A stretch of DNA of 64,000 nucleotides from Blasia pusilla (taxonomy: Eukaryota; Marchantiophyta; Marchantiopsida; Blasiales), in contig CM114275.1 in NCBI GenBank assembly GCA_050084515.1, forward strand, positions 28,644,001-28,708,000, written 5' to 3'. The notes beneath the pieces are model-generated. The model made no database searches and had not been told where the DNA came from. It was given only the letters and a program-made list of their open reading frames with translations. Each line of letters opens with the position of its first letter. The stretch's first letter is position 1. This document shows positions 33,203-44,602 of this stretch, in pieces. The position numbers were made by a program, and so were the translations under genes.

Positions 33203-34400
33203 ATGGCGTCATCCTCTCCCTCTAGTGTGCATGTGGAGGAGACTTGGGAGCCATTACTTGGGCCCAAGATTAGGGGAGGTGAGAAACGACGCTTGACACA
33301 ATTCCTACGCGCTTATAGGAGTTGTTTTGCCTTTAGCATGAAAGAGTTGGGTACTTTGGTTGGACCCGGTATACAGATTGATTTGGCAAGTGATTCGCCA
33401 ATCTTCCGTCGTCCCTACCGATATAGTGATATGGAGAGGGACCTAATTCAGAGTAGGACATTGGACCTTTTGGAGGCTGGATTAGTGGATTTGTCGCATG
33501 GAGAGTATGCATCAGCCACTGTCATGCCTGCTAAAAAGGATGTGCATGGCAACTACACGGATAGGGGGATGTGTGGAGATTACCGTCCTATCAATCGGCA
33601 AACCAAGGCCGATAGGTATGCTATGCCTACACCTGAGGAGATCTTTGATGTGGTGGGACAGGAAAAGATTTTTAGTACTTTGGATCTTCGGGCAAGATAC
33701 CATCAGTTGGCAATTCGAGAGAGTGACAAGGCCAAGACAGCATTTTGGGGTGTCAACTCTCATGGCAAGGATTGTTTGTACCATTAGAAATTCTTACCCT
33801 TTGGGTTGAAGAATGCACCTTCCGAGTTTCAGAGAGTGATGGATAGGATCCTAACAGGGTTGGATTTTGTTTGGTATTACATTGATGATATCTTGGTGTT
33901 CAATAACACAGTGGAGGAGCATCAGATACATTTGCAGATTGTGTTTAAGCGGTTGAAAGCTCATGGTCTACGTTTGCATCCAGGAAAGTGTAAGTTCTTC
34001 CATGAGGATGTTGAGTACTTGGGTCATGTGATCTATCCAGGTGGTTTGGGAGTTCGGCAAGCAAAGGTGGAGACTAGTGCACTTATTCCTCGTCCGGTAG
34101 ATGTGAGTAGAGTTCGGGCATTCATGGGATTGGCAAACTACTATCGGAGGTATGTGAAGGGATCTAGTGCTATGGCAAAGCCTTTGAACCAATTGCTGAA
34201 ATCAGATCAGGAGTGGCACTGGGGAGATGATCAAGAGAGAGCTTTTGTGGAGCTCAAGGCCCAGTTGGTGACGGCGCCTATCTTGAGGAGACCTATCAGA
34301 GGGCGCCCATTTCAGTTACACACTGATTGGAGTAGGTTGGGACTTGGAGCGATGTTTACACAACATGCTGATGAGCACATGGAGTTTGTGGTGGCCTATG
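33203..34400 (+). pseudogene. Copy D reverse transcriptase
   Basis: N-terminal palm with ATVMPAKKDVHGNYTDRGMC and FSTLDLRARYHQLAI (catalytic Asp). A TGG-to-TAG stop at 33,785 is followed by FLPFGLKNAPSEFQRVMDRI and YYIDDILVFN (the YxDD box, about 33,875-33,905). Then EYLGHVIYPGGLGV and the connection segment (FMGLANYYRRYVKG). Standard Ty3/gypsy RT, broken by one internal nonsense codon. Confidence 0.9.
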
Positions 34401-34680
34401 CAAGTCGTTCAAATAATGCAGCGGAGTCGCGCTATAGTTCATATGAGGGAGAGTGCTTGGCAATAGTGTGGGTTGTGGCACACTTTAGGTGTTACTTGTT
34501 TGGCACACAATTTACCCTTGTTACTGATCATCAGTGGCTCAAGTGGTTGATGGAGTCTGACAAGTTTACAGGGAAGCTTGCACGGTGGGCTCTTATCTTA
34601 CATAAGTATGACTTCCAGGTGATACATAGACCTGGAGTTGCCAACCTTGATGCTGATGGGTTGAGTAGGAACCCATGTAC
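34310..34680 (+). pseudogene. Copy D RNase H
   Basis: Open within the 33,806-35,038 frame. FQLHTDWSRLGLGAMFTQ carries the first Asp, SSYEGECLAIVWVVAHF the Glu, and TLVTDHQWLKWLM the next Asp, followed by HRPGVANLDADGLSR. All acidic residues expected for the Ty3/gypsy RNase H are present. It degrades RNA of the RNA-cDNA hybrid. Confidence 0.88.
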
Positions 34681-36178
34681 TAGCCAAGAGGATGCAACTG
34701 GGGCTAGATGGCATGGCGAGGTTGATGAGGAGATGGTGCGAGGTTGGCATGCATCCGTCTTTTTATGTTGGTTAGGGGTGGACTCTAGTATGGAGGACCA
34801 CATGACATCTAACTCTAGTCAGAGGGTAGATGGCCAGCCTTCAGATCCTAAGGTTGGAGATGGTGGTACGGATCAGCGTGATATTCATGATGATGCGTTG
34901 GTGTTGGAATTCCTAAGGACCAGTAGGGTGCCAGGCATAGTGAGTGCCAAGGAGCGAGACCGTGTTCTTCAACATGCTAAGAGGTATCGATTGGAGGGAA
35001 CACATATTCTCCGTGTGTGGGAGGATGGTAGAGTATGAGTAGTGCCGCATTTGGCTCTAAGAGAGCGCATTGTACGACATGCCCACGAGGAGTTGGGAAA
35101 TTTTGGGGTAAAGCGTACGTATAGCTTACTCCTTGGTCAGTATTGGTGGCGTGGCATGCAAACTCAAGTGCAGCAGTTGGTGTCACGTTGTATGGTTTGT
35201 GACCGGGTGAGGGCATCATTCAATGCCCCTACACCACAGTTACACCCCTTTCCTATTATGGGGTTGGATTACCGTTGGAGTGTGGACTTTGCGGGACTGT
35301 TGCCATTGATTGTACAACATCATCGATATGTGTTGGTGATGGTGGAGCACTTCTCCAAGTGGATTGAGTTGGTGGCATTACCTGACAAGGCAAGTGAGGG
35401 AACGGCGTATGCGTTTCTTGATAGAGTGCTTCGTCATTTTGGTGCACCAGCTGAAGTGCTGACCGACCAGGGTACAAAGTTTCAAGGTGAGTTTCAGGTC
35501 TTGTGTGACAAGGCGTTGATTGATCATCGGACCACGTCTCGAGATCATCCAGAGGCGGATGGTTTGGCTGAGCGTGTGGTTTAGACAGTGAAGAGGGCAT
35601 TGCGCAAGTATGGCCTACACAAGGGGCATCTTGGAGACTGGGATATTCAGTTGCCATGGTTAGCCATGGGGTATAGGTTCAGTCGCCAAGCATCCTTGGC
35701 TTCCTTCTCACCTTATTTTCTGTTATACGGCCGAGATCCAGACTTGCCAGGAGCAATTTGTTGGGAGTCTAGTGAGGTGGTGAACCTTGATGACCCAGAG
35801 ATGTGGATGAGAGTGTGTTCTCACCGGACAGAGCTCTTTTTGAGAGTTATGCCAACAGCCTTTGAGAATCTTGCCATTTCTCAACACAGGGATACGTTGC
35901 GGTATGCAACCATTCGGGGTGGAGGTTATCGACCATCGATTTGTAGGTTCCATGTGGACAACTATGTCTATTTGCAGCAGATTGCACCGACAACGTTGGA
36001 TGTGATGGCAGGCCGCACTATTTTACGAGTGCGCGAGGTGTCAGCTTCTGGAGTTCTGATGTTGGAGGGTCGTCATGGAGTTGTTTGGAAGGACCATGTG
36101 CGTAATTGTGCGCCATGTCATCTTCCAAATGTGGATGGTACTGTTGACCCAAGCTTAGCCATGATACCTGCTAGCTTG
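34681..36178 (+). pseudogene. Copy D integrase
   Basis: N-terminal linker, then CGA-to-TGA at 35,036, and a zinc-binding region with AHEELGNFGVKRT. The second His is Asn here, whereas copy B has GHFG. CMVCDRV follows. Catalytic core: RWSVDFAGLLP (Asp), VLTDQGTKFQG (Asp) and DHPEADGLAERV (Glu). CAG became TAG at 35,582. The C-terminal part reads LRYATIRGGGYRPSICRF and RTILRVREVSASGVLMLEG, the place where other elements carry a chromodomain. Confidence 0.88.
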
Positions 36179-36322
36179 AGGTGCATGTTGTGTGGGTTTG
36201 CTAGTAACGCAGCCTGTATGTTGGTGTGTGATCGGTGTTCTAGGGGTTGGCACATGATATGTTTGACTCCACGTATGGATGTTGTTCCTACTGGAAGGTG
36301 GGTTTGTCCTCGATGTACTTAG
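36179..36322 (+). pseudogene. PHD finger at the C-terminus of copy D integrase
   Basis: C4HC3 zinc finger read directly: CMLC, then MLVCDRCSRGWHMICL, then WVCPRCT, ending at the TAG 36,320-36,322. Spacing (C-x2-C, C-x2-C, H-x2-C, C-x2-C with the W before the last pair) is that of PHD fingers, which bind histone H3 tails. This finger occupies the chromodomain position of chromoviruses, so it probably targets integration to chromatin carrying a given H3 state (inference). Copy B has only its first half. Confidence 0.9.
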
Positions 36323-36494
36323 GAGAGGTAGATGACTTGATCTTTGCATGATATGGATTACATATGTGCGACTAACGATGGGGCATCCTAGCACCCGGCC
36401 TTCTGATTCGTTCACCCACAAAGGTGTAAAGCATGTAGTAGATGTATAGGGCTACCTGGGAGCTGGAGGGACCTAACCGCTAGTTAGGAGGGCG

Positions 36495-37075
36495 AGTTGT
36501 GGTACACTTATGTTTGTGGATGCTCTCGTCTATGTTATGTAGGTATGTGAGTATGGTATGTCAACGATGTATGTTGTATGATGATGTGGATTCGCATGAC
36601 AGCTATCATGACCATACGGATTATGTCGTAGAGTATAGTGTGCTAGTAGAGGCCATACCTTATGTAGGGCCATAGTGTCTAGGTAGAGATGCGGTTTCAT
36701 ACATAGGGTTGGAGGTTACTCAGTTTAGGGTGACTTTTCCAATAGGGCCCGCTCTTAGGTTGGGGGATATAGTGTGGACTGCACTCAAAGAACAATTAGT
36801 TCTTTGAGTTGAGCCTGTTGCGTTGGGAGTTAGTCTTGGTAGTGAGTGGAGCTCTTGGCTATGGTGGTTCCCGAAAGCTTCGACCTGGATTCTCCCATCG
36901 TGGAGTGGGTTTGGCTCGATTGTATGTGATTCTATACATGTTTTATGACAGTAGGTCTTTCACGGATTTCAGTTGTGATACACTTGTGTTTGTGGATGCT
37001 CTCGTCTATGTTATGCAGGTATGTGAGTATGGTATGTCAGCGATGTATGTTGTATGACGATGTGGATTCGCACGG
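36495..37075. repeat. Two copies of the LTR 3' end, about 473 bp apart
   Basis: 36,495-36,602 and 36,968-37,075 both contain TTTGTGGATGCTCTCGTCTA, then GATGTATGTTGTATGA and GATTCGCA. They resemble the end of the solo LTR (GATGTATGTTGTGTAGCG). The sequence between holds no gene. Possibly two LTR remnants or a local duplication after copy D. Confidence 0.65.
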
Positions 37076-37269
37076 CATGTACTTTGTACAACTTTACACA
37101 TCGGATTAGATTAGATTAGTGTAGGCTTTGGTGTCTAGTGAAGGACAAAGCCATAACCCAAGACGTTGGTGAATTCAACCCAAGGATCGGCTATGGTATC
37201 TTTAGGGGAGGCCCAATGAAGGTCGGTGAGGATATTGAATCACCTAAGTGTTTGAGCATCATGAATAGC

Positions 37270-37700
37270 TAAGTCTATGACGCCCATGCTAGAAGGGACA
37301 GAAGAAGCAAGTCATGATCACGGATCCAAAGCGAAAAGACCTTGATGTAATCTACCAAAGTTGAAACCTACATTAGCTAGTCCCGAGACTAGAAAGGGCA
37401 ATGCAACCAACCGCGAGAGTAACGCTAGGCAAGACATACACGTGTCTCATTACAGACATTAGGTGAGAAAGGGGCGTAGCTACTTGTAGGGACAAATGCA
37501 AGGCAAGCAAGGTTAAAGACCTTGAAACCAAGCGCCAAGTTGAGGCGAAAAGAAATTAATATACGAGTAGTCGAGATCGGCGAGATACCACAAGACTAGT
37601 CACAAAATGCAAAGGGCGGCAAGAAAACCACAAGAGGCTAAATTAGGAGTCAACAAGGACACTAGCCATGAGACACATGAAACGCAAGTCTAAGTTTCAA
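37270..37700. repeat. Host repeat R, left part, interrupted by E2
   Basis: Inverted match to about 57,420-57,850. Shared words include AAATGCAAAGGGCGGC, GCCATGAGACACATGAAACG and GGATCCAAAG. It continues on the far side of E2 at 50,099. No coding frame is evident. The family is not recognised. Confidence 0.8.
37692..37700. repeat. 9-bp target-site duplication of E2
   Basis: AAGTTTCAA directly before E2 and again at 50,099-50,107 directly after it. The paralogous empty site near 57,410-57,435 has the target once (in inverse orientation TAACCTTCAAGATG). Confidence 0.94.
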
Positions 37701-38130
37701 GAGGTGCAGTAAGAGGAGAGGAAGAGAGGAAGAGAGGAGAGGAGAGAGGAGAGAGGAAGAGAGGAGAGAGGAGAGAGGAAACTAGGGTCAACCGAAATAG
37801 ATACTTTTTTTTAAGAGAGTTTCCGTTGGGTTGAAGAGAGGAAAATTTTTGTTTGAAAATTTTTGCACTTTTTTGTTCATATATTAAGCAGTCCCACAGT
37901 TTTTTTTTCCTCTTCCATATTTTGGCAACCCCTCTGAGTCCGACGAGTTGCAAATTGCACAAAATTTAGAAAACTGAAAAATCAGTGGAATCATAAGTGT
38001 GGAACCAATCACTTTTTCCATCCAAGGTCTAGAAAAAATCTGTCATTTTCCCAAGGCTGAATAGAGTTCAAGCTCAAAGTGAAGGTTGAGAAAAAAATAA
38101 AAATACAATCTAAAACCTCATTTTGCATCC

Positions 38131-41100
38131 TCAAAGTGGTTTGTTTAAAATACTTCGAACTTCTTTGAGGGGATGGGTGGTTGGTGGATTCCTACTCCTA
38201 CCTCCGACTCTCTTAAAACTACCAAAGAACACATAGTACATGTGCTTACAAGGGAAATACCTTTTGCCACTTGTCTCTCTTTGGACAAAGTCATCACATG
38301 AACATGTGGGAAAGCAACAGATGTGCACCACATACATCCCTGTGACACTTGAATTTACAGATTTGTTCTTGACCAAATACATCCTTCCTATTCCATTGCC
38401 ACTCAAGACATCTTTCGTGGCGATGATCTCCATTTTTGCCTCCCGAGCTGCGCATTCGCTTTCTTTGTCTCCATCGTTGGCCTGCACATTCTGTTTCTCT
38501 TCACCATATTTCTAGACTCAAACAGAAATAATGGATTGAGATCATCCACCTTCTCCGAGTACATGTTGACATCAATCTTGGGTTGAATACGAAATGCGAA
38601 GGTCTCTGTAATGCAAACATGCTCCGTCTATGAGTCTGAAATCGGCACTTGTAAGATTGTCTACTTCGTCTTGAGTGCAGTTCGTGCCTACGGCGATGGG
38701 CCAAATCGTGGGGGTATTCCCGAGAGCTCCAATGGCAGCCTGATAAGACTTCCGGAAATCGCAAGATTCATTTGGGCAGAAGAAGTACTTCAATTGATCC
38801 CCGGTCCTCGTGAAACGATCAAAGGTTTTGAGTCCCCAAAACCAGGCAGAGGTCGCCCCAGTCCTGTACTGATTCTTATTTAGGAAAGTGTTGCATGCTC
38901 TCCTAATGCCATCAGATCGCCGCCGCAGTGGATCCACGTCTGGGTTGCTCTGAGATATATGCCACCGTTTTAGGTTGCAATCCACCTCCATTACCGGAAT
39001 CCCATATTGTTGAACCACCCCAGTGACAGGATGTTGCGAACTTCCAGCAACGAAGGGCTTTTGAAATAAAAGATTCACTGATTTTGGAGAAGTAACTCCA
39101 TCACGGATTTGGGACGGGTCCGGGGTCCCCGAATACCTGGGCAGTGTAATTTCCTCATCCAAATCAATCACCGGATTTGTTCCTCGATGCTGCCTCTTCA
39201 CATGCCTGAAGTCAAGATACTTATCTGGTCTCCACGAGTCTCGCTTGGACTGCTCTACCTCCATCTGTATGGGACGTCTTGAAACCCGCCCACGAATATC
39301 CCCACCAATGTGTACGTCTTGCTCGAATGGAGTTCCAGCTACGCACCGGTTGAAGGCTTCGACATACAATTTTTCATCACCAGATCTCACAACCGCCCTG
39401 ACATAGAGCTCGTAGATCGACGGCCCTTTTCCTTTTGTTATGCCTTTTGTGAGAAAGATATGGGATGCTGTAGACTGTAGCATTGCTCTTGCCTGGTCTT
39501 GTTGGCATGCCTCCACAAGTGAAATTCGTTGGCATGCTTGTGACGACCTCCAAGAAGAATGACCACTTTCTGCTCCATTTGTGTTGGGGCAGAGGGCATT
39601 TTCATGAACGTTCAATCCCTGCAACGACGGCAATGTTAGAAGGGAACGAAAATAACTTAGGAGTCAAAGAAATAAGCGGCATGTCGGAACCAGACGGGTT
39701 GCAGGCGTGAGGCATCCCATGAACGACTCTGCGACCCGTCGGGTCCCGACGTGTTGTAACTTTAAACCCACCTACTGCAACCCGTTGGAACCCGACGGGT
39801 TGCAAGGCCGAGGCATCCCATGAACGACTTTGTGACCCGTCGGGTCCCGACGGGTTGCACACTCGAGTTGCACCAAACATCTGGATGCAACCCGTCGGTT
39901 TCCGTCGGGTTGCAGCCTTGGGCAACCCGTCGGTTTCCGTCGGGTTGCACACTGGGGCAACCCGTCGCATCCGACAGCTTGCTTGGTTTCTTGGGTTTGA
40001 AATCCATATAATTCCCACGCTTCTCATCCTGACCTACAACTTTACAAACAATTCTCAGCGTGAGCTTGACAAGACAAAATATTGAACTCACCTGCCGCAT
40101 GAAGTTTCCCCATTGTCTCATACGTATAGTCCATCAACTCAACCAAGAGCACAACTCTGTGTACTTCCCCTCAATCGCATGCTTCCTCCATCACCCATGA
40201 AGTTCTTCCTGGCATTCCATGGCCTGCTTCAAGGTTTTGCTGTCCTTGCAGCGTTGGAGTAGAGTGACATGCTCTGTCCTCTTATTCTCCTTGATGCAAG
40301 ATTTGGTGTATCGGGTCACAGACTGTTGCCAATGGAAAGCATCCGACCTTTCCCTCTCCGGTTGAACCTCTCCACCCTAACACTTCCCGATAGCAATCCA
40401 CCCAGGTTGTGCATTGTCCGCCATGAACCCATAAATTTCCGGAGGTGGCCTTTTGTTTTCCTTCACCACCTCCAATAAGAGTAACCAAAGACATCTTCAA
40501 ACCGCCAACGTCTTACGCTTTACTTCACGCAGACAAATATAGTTTTGAGTCCCTTCTCCACATGGTCATAAACGTGAGCACCCATCGTCAACCATCCATT
40601 CAAAGACTGTGTAGCAAATATCAAAGCTTACCCAGCTCTCGTAAAGATCTTCCCCTTCCCTCATTCGATCTATAAGATCGAGGCCACTCGACGGACCTGT
40701 GGTTGACATTTTGAAGACATAGGCCCTGGATCCCTCGCCTCCTTGGCCCATGAACTGCCATCTCTGAATGAATGGAAATCTGGAGTTGGCCTTGATTCTG
40801 GCGATGGCATCCATTTCGGCCGTCTTTCCATCCAGAACTCATATTTGACGCAGCAAATTCCGGAAGCATTCAGGATCAGCAAGAAATGCGAGATTTTCTC
40901 AGAGTTGTTTCTCCTCAACCGTTGTGATCTCGCCCTGTCTAGGGATTCCAAGCAATTGTTCACAAATTTGTGATGTCGTTGTGAGCTTGATCACTCCGGG
41001 CTTTGAACCCGGAGAGTTTCTGTAGACCTCGGCTACTTTCTTCGCCACATCCTCCTTGATGTGTCTTTGAATTGCATCGGTCACAGGATGAGTGTGGGAG

Positions 41101-42108
41101 CCAACATGAACTGCCAGCCTTGTATACTATGACGTGGAGCCCAAGTCATGGACAATGAAAAATATGTATGCAGGACATGCTCCAACGCAGAAGGGCGATG
41201 CCTGACAATGAGGACATCGATGGCCTCCCGGCGGTATGGTTGCACCGACCTCGTATGGAGTTTCTGCATTCTTGGGAGGGAATTGCGACGTATTGACTCG
41301 CCCGTTGCGCTCTAGATACGGGCATGCTGGACTTCTACACTCCAAGGCTCCCACGCATTGGGGGCGGGAGACAATCCAAGGACCATCTGGAATTGAAGCA
41401 CTGGTCCGTTGAAGCCTGCACCATCGATGACAATCAGACTTTCTGTCCATACCCTTCAGGCGTCCTCCATCCTTCTTTTGAGCAGGAGCAGCAAGTGGAG
41501 GCAACTCAAAAATGCAATTACCATCGTATGTGGGCGGCTAAATGCCGACAAGAATGTGCTTGAACATTTTCAAGGGCGTAGACTAAAGCAAACTATTGCC
41601 GATACTCGCAAGAGGAACGAGTAGGCGGACAGAGGGCCCGATTGGTGCCCGAGCGGATCCGATGAGGTTGATAACATCCGGAATCTCTTCAAGAAAAACA
41701 ACATTGTTACGAGTGTGTGCGGTTGGAGTCGGCCGGATCTGCAGAGCTTGGAGTTGCAAACGTAGAGCTCGGAGCACTAGGAAATTCTAGACCGTCTATT
41801 TGGGAAACAGACGAATTCAGGGGGTAGGCCGTAAACTCTGTATTGACCATTTGCTAGAGGTAGGAGATTCCATACTTTACGGTCCGAGGTCACTTTGGCT
41901 GGACCGTCTCACCTATTATGTCTTCCGCATGCCCGTCCACCCTAACATCTTTGGATACAAAGATGGTTCCAATTTGAAGAAGAAATCGAACAGATAGAAA
42001 ATTTTCATCCACTGCTATGAAAGACTCACGAGCTTGGGGTCAAATGATTTCCGATTGAGGAAGGGCCGCCAGATGACTGCCACAAGTGAGCTTAACATAA
42101 TTATCCAT
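38131..42108 (-). pseudogene. E2 Mutator-like transposase with SWIM zinc finger
   Basis: ATG at 42,108-42,106 (MDNYVKLTCGSHLAALPQ). Exon 1 runs to 40,092, intron 40,091-39,619 is GT-AG, and exon 2 runs to 38,131. N-terminal zinc-rich region, complete here and lost in E1: GMDRKSDCHRWC, CVGALECRSPACPYL, then CPHCQASPFCVGAC (41,504-41,150). Core: PEIYGFMADNAQPGW, AFHWQQSVTRY and NALCPNTNGAESGHSSWR. A further Cys cluster follows (YFFCPNESCDFRKSYQ with CTQDEV), then the SWIM finger CSCDDFVQR...FPCKHMYYV near 38,240-38,320. Exon 2 is open for 353 residues before a frameshift near 38,640. N-terminal stops occur near 42,040 and 41,890. Expected role: cutting the element ends and joining them with 9-bp staggers. 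Confidence 0.77.
39619..40091 (-). repeat. Transposase intron in E2 with palindromes
   Basis: GT-AG intron at the same place and phase as in E1. It holds about seven palindromes: three with GTCGGTTTCCGTCGG centres at about 39,890-39,960 and several GTCGGGTCCCGAC types at 39,730-39,860. The longer repeating unit that contains GCATCCCATGAACGACT is present twice (39,710 and 39,815). Confidence 0.85.
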
Positions 42109-42165
42109 TCCAAGAAGATTCCAACGGGAGGAGATTGAGAATGAGAATGAGAATGAGAATATTTA

Positions 42166-42172
42166 ATTTATA
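42166..42172 (-). promoter_or_regulatory. TATA box of the E2 transposase gene
   Basis: Minus-strand TATAAATTAAATATTC about 60 bp upstream of the ATG at 42,108, the counterpart of 8,688-8,694 in E1. A GAGAAT-repeat leader lies between them. Confidence 0.55.
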
Positions 42173-42379
42173 GTGAATAGGAAATAGATACTCCTGACAG
42201 ATTTTTACTGACAAGATGAATTCGGTGGGTGACATTGTCTAACACAATGGATCCAATTTTGTAACACATTCAATTCTGTTGCAATATGTTACCGGATTTG
42301 GGAAGCAGAGGGTTGCGCATCACACTTGGAACCCGTCGGAGTCCTGGTAACTCAAAAATTACCCGAAGCTAACCGAAGC

Positions 42380-43050
42380 GTGCAACACGTCGGCATCGCA
42401 CGGGTTGCACGCTTCTGCTAAACATTGTCGAAGCGAGCAACCCGTCGCTCTCCAACGAGTTGCTCGGATACCGATCCTTCTTGCCCGAAGATGCCGGAGG
42501 CGTGCAAACCATCTGTTCCCGACGAGTTCCGCGGGTGCCTCGCCTTTTAGCCCAAAGACGGCGAGGCGTGCAACCCGTCGCCCTCCAACGGGTTGCGCAA
42601 GGGCCTCGCCTTGTGGTGCAGCCAGCCAGACTCCAAAAACTTGCACGGGAAGCCCTCGTTCTTAACCCTTGATGAGGGAAGCGTGCAACCCAACGGTCTC
42701 CGACGGATTGCCCAAGATACGTCCCGTTCCCGTCCCAAACACGGCAGAGGCACGCAACATGTCGGTCTCCGACGGGTTGCGCGGGTACCTCGCGTTGTTT
42801 TCCGAAGACGACGGAGGCGCTCAACCCGTCGGTCTCTGACGGGTTGCTCGCGCACGTGGGGACGTACCCAGGATGGCGGAGGCGCGCAACATGTCGGTCT
42901 CCGACGGGTTGCGCTGGTACTTCGCGTTCTTTTCCGAAGACGACGGAGGCGCTCAACCCGTCGGTCTCCGACGGGTTGCTCGCGCACGTGGCGATGTACC
43001 TAGGATGGCGGAGCCGCGCAACCTGTTGGACTCCGATGGGTTGCCATTTT
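42380..43050. repeat. Intergenic palindrome array of E2, period about 67 bp
   Basis: About ten palindromes lie between the two divergent genes, e.g. near 42,437, 42,570, 42,685, 42,753, 42,821, 42,888, 42,955 and 43,018. Centres are mainly GTCGGTCTCCGAC, the reverse complement of the E1 GGAGACC type, as expected for the inverted copy. Spacers contain CGAAGACGACGGAGGCG. Confidence 0.88.
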
Positions 43051-43133
43051 TCACGTCCGGACTTCCGTAACATCCGGCACGTCGCAGTCGAAAGGACGAT
43101 GGGACCCAACGGTCAGCCCAACGGCTAGAAAAG

Positions 43134-43142
43134 TATAAATAG
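43134..43142 (+). promoter_or_regulatory. TATA box of the E2 methyltransferase gene
   Basis: TATAAATAG, 280 bp upstream of the ATG at 43,416 and directly downstream of the palindrome array. Same sequence in E1 at 7,731-7,739. Confidence 0.6.
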
Positions 43143-44134
43143 GGCAGAAATCGCTCATTTCCGGTTTCTCATTTCACGATCTTCATTCCTCACTCCTCAC
43201 TCTCCCGCGCAGCAGCTGATCAGATACGAAGGGGCATTTCACACGGCGACACATCGCGAGTCGATAGGAGGGAACGAGAGCGAGACGGTTCGACCAAGCA
43301 ATCGCGGGACGATTCGAGCTAACCATCAAGGCGATTCGAGCTCCCATCTCGACATCAGCAAGGCGACTGATCAAGGGATTCGTCGTGGACATAGGTGGAG
43401 GCATTTTCGGAAAAAATGACGAGGAAAAAATCACAAGCCAACAAGTCTGGGAGCTTCACTCCGAAGTCCATTAGGACTCCTGCGTCAGCTTCTCCTGGGC
43501 CTCGTTCGGCGAATGAAATTAGGCAACAGGAAATCGAGGAGCGGGAAAGGGAAGCGGAGATGCACCACCAAGTGCTTCTTGCGAGACGTGTTCAAGAGGC
43601 GCTAGATAAACAGAACGCAGAGGCCAAGACGTCGCAGGCCTTGAAGAAAAGGATCGCCGACGAAAAGAGAGAAAAGAAGCGTCTGGACGCGTCGGTGAGG
43701 AGGGCAGAATTGGCTAAAGCGAGGAGGGAAAAAGCGATAGCCATTGACGATAGCCAACCCGTCCAACCGCAAGTGTTGAGATGCGGGAAATGACCCCCAC
43801 GAAGTCCGGGGACACAATCAACATAGTGGAAATGCTAGAAGTTGAAATCGATGACGACGAGGTCATGAGGACCGCCAGCGTGGAGATGGTGGACATGGCC
43901 AAAGAAGCCGGAGAGCGGTCATTCTCGACTCCAAGCCCGGCGGAGGACATCGACCTCTATCGGATCGACGAGTTCCCAGTCGATTTTCCAGCCTCTGTCT
44001 CAGCCAAGTTAGCTGGTCAAGAAACCGACCCCATTTTCGAGCGGGTAAGAGAGGTTCTGGGTTTTTTTAATTATGTGAATTGCAATTCATTGGGATTTCA
44101 GTGTAGCTTATTCCTCTTGTCCCGGTTCTGACAG

Positions 44135-44602
44135 GTGGTAAAGCAGATGGCACTCATGGAGGGCCACAACGCCCCGAGGATTCCACTCTGCCGATTGCGG
44201 ACAATGGAATACGTCCGCGAAATTCAGTCCGACGAGGACATCGCGAAGCTAAAACAATCGGCGGCGACAGCATCCTACGTCGACAGCTTTCCTCCCTTCT
44301 ATGTTCAGCCTTACGATGAGCATGGAACCCAAGCTCTGGTTACCGAGGAGGACTTGGAAAAGCTCGACACATTCTGGAGGATGCGAGACCAGGACTTCAG
44401 AAGGCAAGTTGAGGGCACGGAATTCAGCTGGATGAGGAATCTGCATTTCTTCATCTGGGATGGAAATCACAGGTTCATGGCGTGGACCAAGTTTGCGGAG
44501 GAGCGGCCCAACTCATTGGAGGCACATTTCTGCGTGGGTGGTCCTTCACCCATACCCTCATCACATGGCGACGGTGGAGATGGCAATGCATGCCATGAAC
44601 AC
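44135..44602 (+). pseudogene. E2 ParB/sulfiredoxin-like exon
   Basis: Exon 2 with RIPLCRLRTMEYVREIQ, DIAKLKQSAATASYVDSF and FFIWDGNHRFMAWTKF, as in E1. The strand-DG-x-x-R-x-x-A block matches ParB-like domains. A 4-bp deletion after AHFCV shifts the frame; E1 keeps KAVVLHPYPHHMATVEM at that point. DNA or nucleotide binding is the expected role. Confidence 0.55.
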
